Positions 43,466 to 47,223 of a stretch of DNA of 47,223 nucleotides are shown here, piece by piece; position 1 is the stretch's first letter; the number at the start of each line of letters is the position of its first letter. Location of the stretch: assembly GCA_036258055.1 (NCBI GenBank), contig DATAEK010000415.1:1-47223 (forward strand), given 5' to 3'. This stretch comes from DATAEK01 sp036258055 (GTDB lineage: Bacteria; Acidobacteriota; Vicinamibacteria; Vicinamibacterales; 2-12-FULL-66-21). The position numbers and the translations under genes are program-made. The notes beneath the pieces are model-generated. The model was not told where the DNA came from. It saw only the letters and a list, made by a program, of their open reading frames with translations, and searched no databases.

Positions 43466-45625
43466 GTGCGGTGGCAGCGAACCGCTCGTTTCGCGATTGC
43501 GGCGTTCGTGATCATTTTTGCGGGAATCGTCTTCGTCGCCATGCGACGGACGCCTCCCGTCAAGGTGACGCCTGTGGCGACGCCTACCGATCCGACAGCG
43601 GTGTACCAGGCCCAGGGACGCTCGGATCTCCGGCGCGTGGACAAGACCGGCAAGCTGCTGTTTTCGGTCACGTCCACGGGGCAGCGTCTGTATCCCGACG
43701 GGCGGTCGGTCCTCGAGCACGCGACGCTGATCCTGCCCGACCGCGACGGCCGTACGATCACGATCGTCGGTGACGAAGCGGAGACGCTGGCGCCGACGGA
43801 CGGATCGTCCGAGCTCTCGAAGGCCAATCTCAAAGGCAACGTCCGGCTGACAACGAGCGACGGCCTGACCATCATGTCGTCCGAGACGACCTACGACGAC
43901 AAGGAAGGCCTGGTCAACGTCCCCGGACCGGTGACGTTCACGCGCGGCCGCATGACCGGCAAGGGCGTGGGGGCCACCTACGATCGAAAGAAGGACGTGA
44001 TCTGGCTGCTCGCCCAGGCGCAGATTTCCGTCACGCCTGACGAAACGGGCAGTGGAAAACTGGACGCCACCGCCGGCACCGCCGGATTGGCACGCGCCGA
44101 CCACTATATCCGGCTCACGAAGCCGGCACACATCGTGGCCGACACGCGCACCATCGACGCCGACGACGTCACCGCGATGCTCACGCCTGACGACAAGAAC
44201 GTCCAGTCGATGCAGCTCAGGGCCAACAGCCGCATCGTGGGAACGGGGGACAACGCGCAATCGATGAGCGCGCAGGACATCGACCTGACCTACGCGCCAG
44301 ATGGCCGTACCCTGCAGCACGCGCGGTTGATGGAACGGGCCGTGGCGCAACTCGCTGGAACAGGCAACGCACCGGGACAGCGGATTGCAGCCCGGACGAT
44401 CGACATGGGTCTGGGCACCGACGGCACGACGCTCACCGACCTCAACGCCGTCGAGAACGTCGTTGTCGATCTGCCAGCACAAGGGGACATGCCCGCCAAG
44501 ACGATCAAGGCTCGAAGCCTGGTCGGAGCAGGTACTGGCGGTGCAGGGCTCCAGTCGGCGACGTTCGAAGGTCCGGTCGAATACCGGGAGTCACGGGCCG
44601 CGCGTGGAGACCTTGCCGCGATCGACAGAACCGCACGGGCCGCGCGGCTGACCGTAGAGACGAAACCCGGCTTCGGAGATCTGCAGCAGGCGGACTTCCG
44701 GGGCAACGTGAAGTTCATCGACGGCGAGACCACGGCAGAAGCGCCGCGCGCGGTGTATCAGGTCGAGAAGGATCGCCTCGACTTGTCACCGTCTGACGAG
44801 CCGGGCCCATCGCCGACGGTGAGCGATCCGCAGATGGTCGTTCAGGCCCGGGCGATCGAGCTCACGATGAGCACGAACGCGCTCAAGGCCGACACGAACG
44901 TCCGCAGCGTGCTGCAGCGAAAGAATGCCCAGAGGGGCGGACGCGGCGGCGACACGACTCACTTTCCGTCGATGCTGAAGCAGGACGAGAACGTGACGAT
45001 TACGTCGAACCGTCTCGAGTACGACAGCGCGTCGTCGCGAGCGCGGTACGTCGGCGCAGCGCGGTTGTCGCAGGGCACGACCGAAATCAAGGGGGACACG
45101 ATAGACATCGACGACAAGTCAGGCAACCTGAGCGCGCGCGTCGGCGTGCGCACGAGGATGAAGCTCGAGGACGTCGACCCAAAGACCAACCAGCATGTCC
45201 TGACCGACACGAACGGCACCGGCGACAGCTTCGCCTACGACGACGCGAAGCGGCTTGCGGTGTACACGGGCACGCCCACGGCCCAGGCCCGCCTGGTGGG
45301 CGCGCAGGGTGACGTGACCGGCGACCGTATCGAACTCTACCTGAAGGAGGACACGAGCGAACTCGACCGTCTGGAGGCCGAGGGCAAGGTGGTCATCGTC
45401 GAAAGCACGCGAACTGCGTTCGGGAAGCATCTCACCTACACCGCGGCAGACGATACCTACGTGCTGACGGGCCCGACGGTGGAGCTGTACGAGCCGCAGG
45501 ACAAGGGGTGTAAGAAGACGCGGGCGCAGTCGTTCAAATTCCGGCGCGCGGTCGATAACATCGAAACGACCGGGAAGCCGGTGGATACGCAGGCCGGTGT
45601 GGCGTGTCCAGCGCGGCGCGACTGA
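43466..45625 (+). CDS. LptC-LptA/OstA fusion, LPS transport bridge
   Basis: The 719-residue protein has one N-terminal transmembrane helix (about 7-26), then an LptC-like domain (about 40-190: TSTGQRLYPDGRSVLEHATL, EAETLAPTDGSSELSKANLKGNVRLTTSDGL). Several OstA/LptA-type beta-jellyroll repeats follow through residue 700, recognisable by AxxADxxx-type turns such as ARTIDMGLGTDGTTL, DITSNRLEYD-like strands (here TITSNRLEYDSASSRARYVG) and GDRIELYLKEDTSELDRLEAEGKV, the LptA C-terminal hallmark. No separate lptA exists before lptB. It should span the periplasm from the inner-membrane LptBFG complex toward LptD. The start is a GTG at 43466, seven bases after recJ. Confidence 0.85.
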   Translation: MRWQRTARFAIAAFVIIFAGIVFVAMRRTPPVKVTPVATPTDPTAVYQAQGRSDLRRVDKTGKLLFSVTSTGQRLYPDGRSVLEHATLILPDRDGRTITIVGDEAETLAPTDGSSELSKANLKGNVRLTTSDGLTIMSSETTYDDKEGLVNVPGPVTFTRGRMTGKGVGATYDRKKDVIWLLAQAQISVTPDETGSGKLDATAGTAGLARADHYIRLTKPAHIVADTRTIDADDVTAMLTPDDKNVQSMQLRANSRIVGTGDNAQSMSAQDIDLTYAPDGRTLQHARLMERAVAQLAGTGNAPGQRIAARTIDMGLGTDGTTLTDLNAVENVVVDLPAQGDMPAKTIKARSLVGAGTGGAGLQSATFEGPVEYRESRAARGDLAAIDRTARAARLTVETKPGFGDLQQADFRGNVKFIDGETTAEAPRAVYQVEKDRLDLSPSDEPGPSPTVSDPQMVVQARAIELTMSTNALKADTNVRSVLQRKNAQRGGRGGDTTHFPSMLKQDENVTITSNRLEYDSASSRARYVGAARLSQGTTEIKGDTIDIDDKSGNLSARVGVRTRMKLEDVDPKTNQHVLTDTNGTGDSFAYDDAKRLAVYTGTPTAQARLVGAQGDVTGDRIELYLKEDTSELDRLEAEGKVVIVESTRTAFGKHLTYTAADDTYVLTGPTVELYEPQDKGCKKTRAQSFKFRRAVDNIETTGKPVDTQAGVACPARRD

Positions 45626-46351
45626 ATGGCGACGCTGCGGACGAGTGAGCTGACGAAGTCCTACGGCGGACGCACGGTCGTCAGAGGCGTGAATCTGGAC
45701 ATCGCCTCCGGCGAGGTTGTCGGACTTCTAGGTCCAAATGGCGCGGGCAAGACGACGACGTTCTCGATGACGGTCGGCCTGACCGCGCCGGACTCGGGAC
45801 GGGTGCTGCTCGATGGGGCAGACGTCACCGACGACCCCATGTATATTCGGGCCCGCAAGGGTATCGGGTATCTGCCCCAGGAACCGTCAATCTTCCGCGG
45901 CCTGACCGTCGAACAGAACATCCTCGCGATCCTCGAAACGCTGGATCTCGATGGCGCCGCCCGTCGGGCGCGGCTTCGTGAGCTGCTCGCGGAACTCGCG
46001 TTGACCCCCCTCGCGAAGGCACCCGCTTACACGCTGTCTGGTGGCGAGCGACGGCGGGTCGAGATCACGCGCGCGCTGGTGATGTCCCCGCTCTTCATGC
46101 TGCTCGATGAACCGTTCGCGGGGATCGATCCGATCGCCGTCACCGACATCCAGAAGATCATCTTTCACCTGAAAGACCGCGGGATAGGAGTGCTGATCAC
46201 GGACCACAACGTCCGGGAAACACTCAGGATCACAGACCGGGCGTACATCGTCCACGACGGTGTGATCTTCAGGAGCGGGACGCCAGACAGCCTGGCCGCC
46301 GACGAGGACGTGAAGCGGATTTACCTCGGCGCGGACTTCCGATTGGACTAA
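45626..46351 (+). CDS. lptB: LPS export ABC transporter ATPase LptB
   Basis: The 241-residue ATPase has Walker A GPNGAGKTT (36-44), a Q-loop at GYLPQEPSIFRGLTVEQN, signature LSGGERRRVEITRAL, Walker B FMLLDEPFAGIDPI and H-loop ITDHN. The FRGLTVEQNI and DEPFAGIDPIAV segments are LptB-specific. It powers extraction of LPS from the inner membrane with LptF/LptG, which are not in this window. The ATG directly follows the stop codon of the LptC/LptA fusion gene with no gap, so the two are coupled. The conserved lptC-lptA-lptB-rpoN order supports the call. Confidence 0.96.
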   Translation: MATLRTSELTKSYGGRTVVRGVNLDIASGEVVGLLGPNGAGKTTTFSMTVGLTAPDSGRVLLDGADVTDDPMYIRARKGIGYLPQEPSIFRGLTVEQNILAILETLDLDGAARRARLRELLAELALTPLAKAPAYTLSGGERRRVEITRALVMSPLFMLLDEPFAGIDPIAVTDIQKIIFHLKDRGIGVLITDHNVRETLRITDRAYIVHDGVIFRSGTPDSLAADEDVKRIYLGADFRLD

Positions 46352-46381
46352 GATTGGGAAGAGCGGACCCGTTACCGACCA

Positions 46382-47223
46382 ATGGCGATCCAGCAGAAAC
46401 TACACACAAAACTCGTTCAAAAGCTCATTCTGACGCCGTCGCTGCAGCAGGCGATCAAGCTGCTGCCGATGTCCACGCTCGAGCTCGCGGACCTGCTGAA
46501 TCAGGAGATGGTAGAGAACCCGCTGCTCGAGGAAGTCGAGACCGAGGAACTGCAACCTGCCGAACAGCAGCAGACCGAAAAACCCGAAGCCGAGAAGCCG
46601 GCAGAGAAGACCGACTCCTGGGATGACGCCGACTACGAATACTTCTTCGGCGACTACCTCGATGACGGTTATCGATCGCGCACGCCGTCGGAGGTCAAGG
46701 AGCTGCCGCCGATCGAGAACACGCTTTCGACGTCCGGTTCGCTCTCCGATCACCTGATCTGGCAGCTCTCACTTCAGACCGACGACGACAAGCTGAAAGA
46801 GATCGGCAGCGCGATCATCGGCAACCTGGATGACGACGGCTATCTCGTCGCGTCGGTGGAAGAGATCGCCGCGATGGGGGACTGGCCGGTCGCGGATGTC
46901 GAGCGCGCGCTGCAGCACCTGCAGACGTTCGATCCGATCGGCGTCGCCGCCCGTGACTTGCAGGAATGCCTCTGGCTGCAGATCCGTCATCTCGGCCTCG
47001 AGGGGACGCCCACCGAGAAAATCGTCACCGAACACCTTCGGCTGCTGCAAAACCACCAGGTGCCGGAGATCGCCCGCAAACTCGGGATGAGTATCGATGA
47101 CCTCAAGGAACACATCGAGATCATCCGGAACCTCGATCCCAAGCCGGGCAGCCGCTACAACCCCACGCAGTCACAGTACGTCATCCCCGATGTCTACATC
47201 GTCAAGGTCGAGGATCAGTACGT
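46382..47223 (+). CDS. rpoN: RNA polymerase sigma-54 factor RpoN, 3' end cut by the window
   Basis: At least 280 residues are visible and the frame is open to the window edge. Region I is Gln/Leu-rich (MAIQQKLHTKLVQKLILTP, LQQAIKLLPMSTLELADLL), as needed for activator response. Region II is acidic (EELQPAEQQQTEKPE, DDADYEYFFGDYLDDGY). Region III, the core-binding domain, follows with LIWQLSLQ, IGNLDDDGYL, FDPIGVAARDLQECL and NLDPKPGSRY. The DNA-binding helix-turn-helix and RpoN box lie beyond the window. It starts 30 bp after lptB. Its partner activator in this window is the TPR-GAF-AAA+ protein around 13.6-16.5 kb. Confidence 0.95.
   Translation, partial: MAIQQKLHTKLVQKLILTPSLQQAIKLLPMSTLELADLLNQEMVENPLLEEVETEELQPAEQQQTEKPEAEKPAEKTDSWDDADYEYFFGDYLDDGYRSRTPSEVKELPPIENTLSTSGSLSDHLIWQLSLQTDDDKLKEIGSAIIGNLDDDGYLVASVEEIAAMGDWPVADVERALQHLQTFDPIGVAARDLQECLWLQIRHLGLEGTPTEKIVTEHLRLLQNHQVPEIARKLGMSIDDLKEHIEIIRNLDPKPGSRYNPTQSQYVIPDVYIVKVEDQY

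Overview
The window is 47 kb of high-GC, densely coded bacterial chromosome with Gram-negative envelope genes (an LPS-export module, outer-membrane barrel-type and exported propeller proteins). Large exported BNR/Asp-box and WD40-like proteins, a Tat-exported TldD, TPR-rich regulators and heptad CAATC-type intergenic repeats best fit an Acidobacteriota genome, possibly Vicinamibacteria. No rRNA is present, so this placement is an inference from gene content. There is no phage, insertion sequence, integrase or CRISPR array.

Left end (1-9.8 kb): small accessory genes and exported proteins. These are a 39-residue Cys-rich peptide, a VOC-type ring-cleaving dioxygenase, a small charged protein, a MOSC protein, a 49-residue membrane protein, a 1053-residue Asp-box propeller protein, a PAP2 phosphatase, a uricase homologue that appears to lack its catalytic triad, acylphosphatase, apt, tRNA-Arg(CCT) and a membrane-anchored TPR protein. 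A 565-bp gene-free stretch (2057-2621) holds a structured inverted-repeat element.

Middle (9.8-24.7 kb): one long minus-strand run. In transcription order it holds mutS, a substrate-binding-protein remnant with its middle deleted, a HExxH/propeller/barrel protein, a deoxyhypusine-synthase-like protein, an agmatinase-family ureohydrolase, a TPR-GAF-AAA+ sigma-54 activator, a PilZ protein, TldD and TldE. Several junctions are 4-bp ATGA overlaps. The activator and the PilZ gene are each preceded by a near-identical GTATAC-based site.

Right half (24.7-47.2 kb): tsaB-rimI (tRNA t6A and ribosomal protein acetylation), a YdcH/DUF465 protein, psd-pssA (phosphatidylethanolamine synthesis), a very large orphan sensor kinase on the minus strand, a six-helix membrane protein coupled to a PLP aminotransferase, and a PQQ-propeller protein divergent from guaA. 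After a 290-bp repeat-filled gap comes a tight plus-strand run: dnaE, accA, recJ, an LptC-LptA-type fusion, lptB and rpoN, the last cut by the window edge.

Points most worth following up are the degenerate uricase, the coupled DHS-like/ureohydrolase pair (a likely non-standard polyamine route), the shared operator-like motif around the sigma-54 activator, the internally deleted SBP gene fixed inside a coupled operon, the single-chain Lpt bridge, and the inverted heptad arrays that run into the dnaE start codon.
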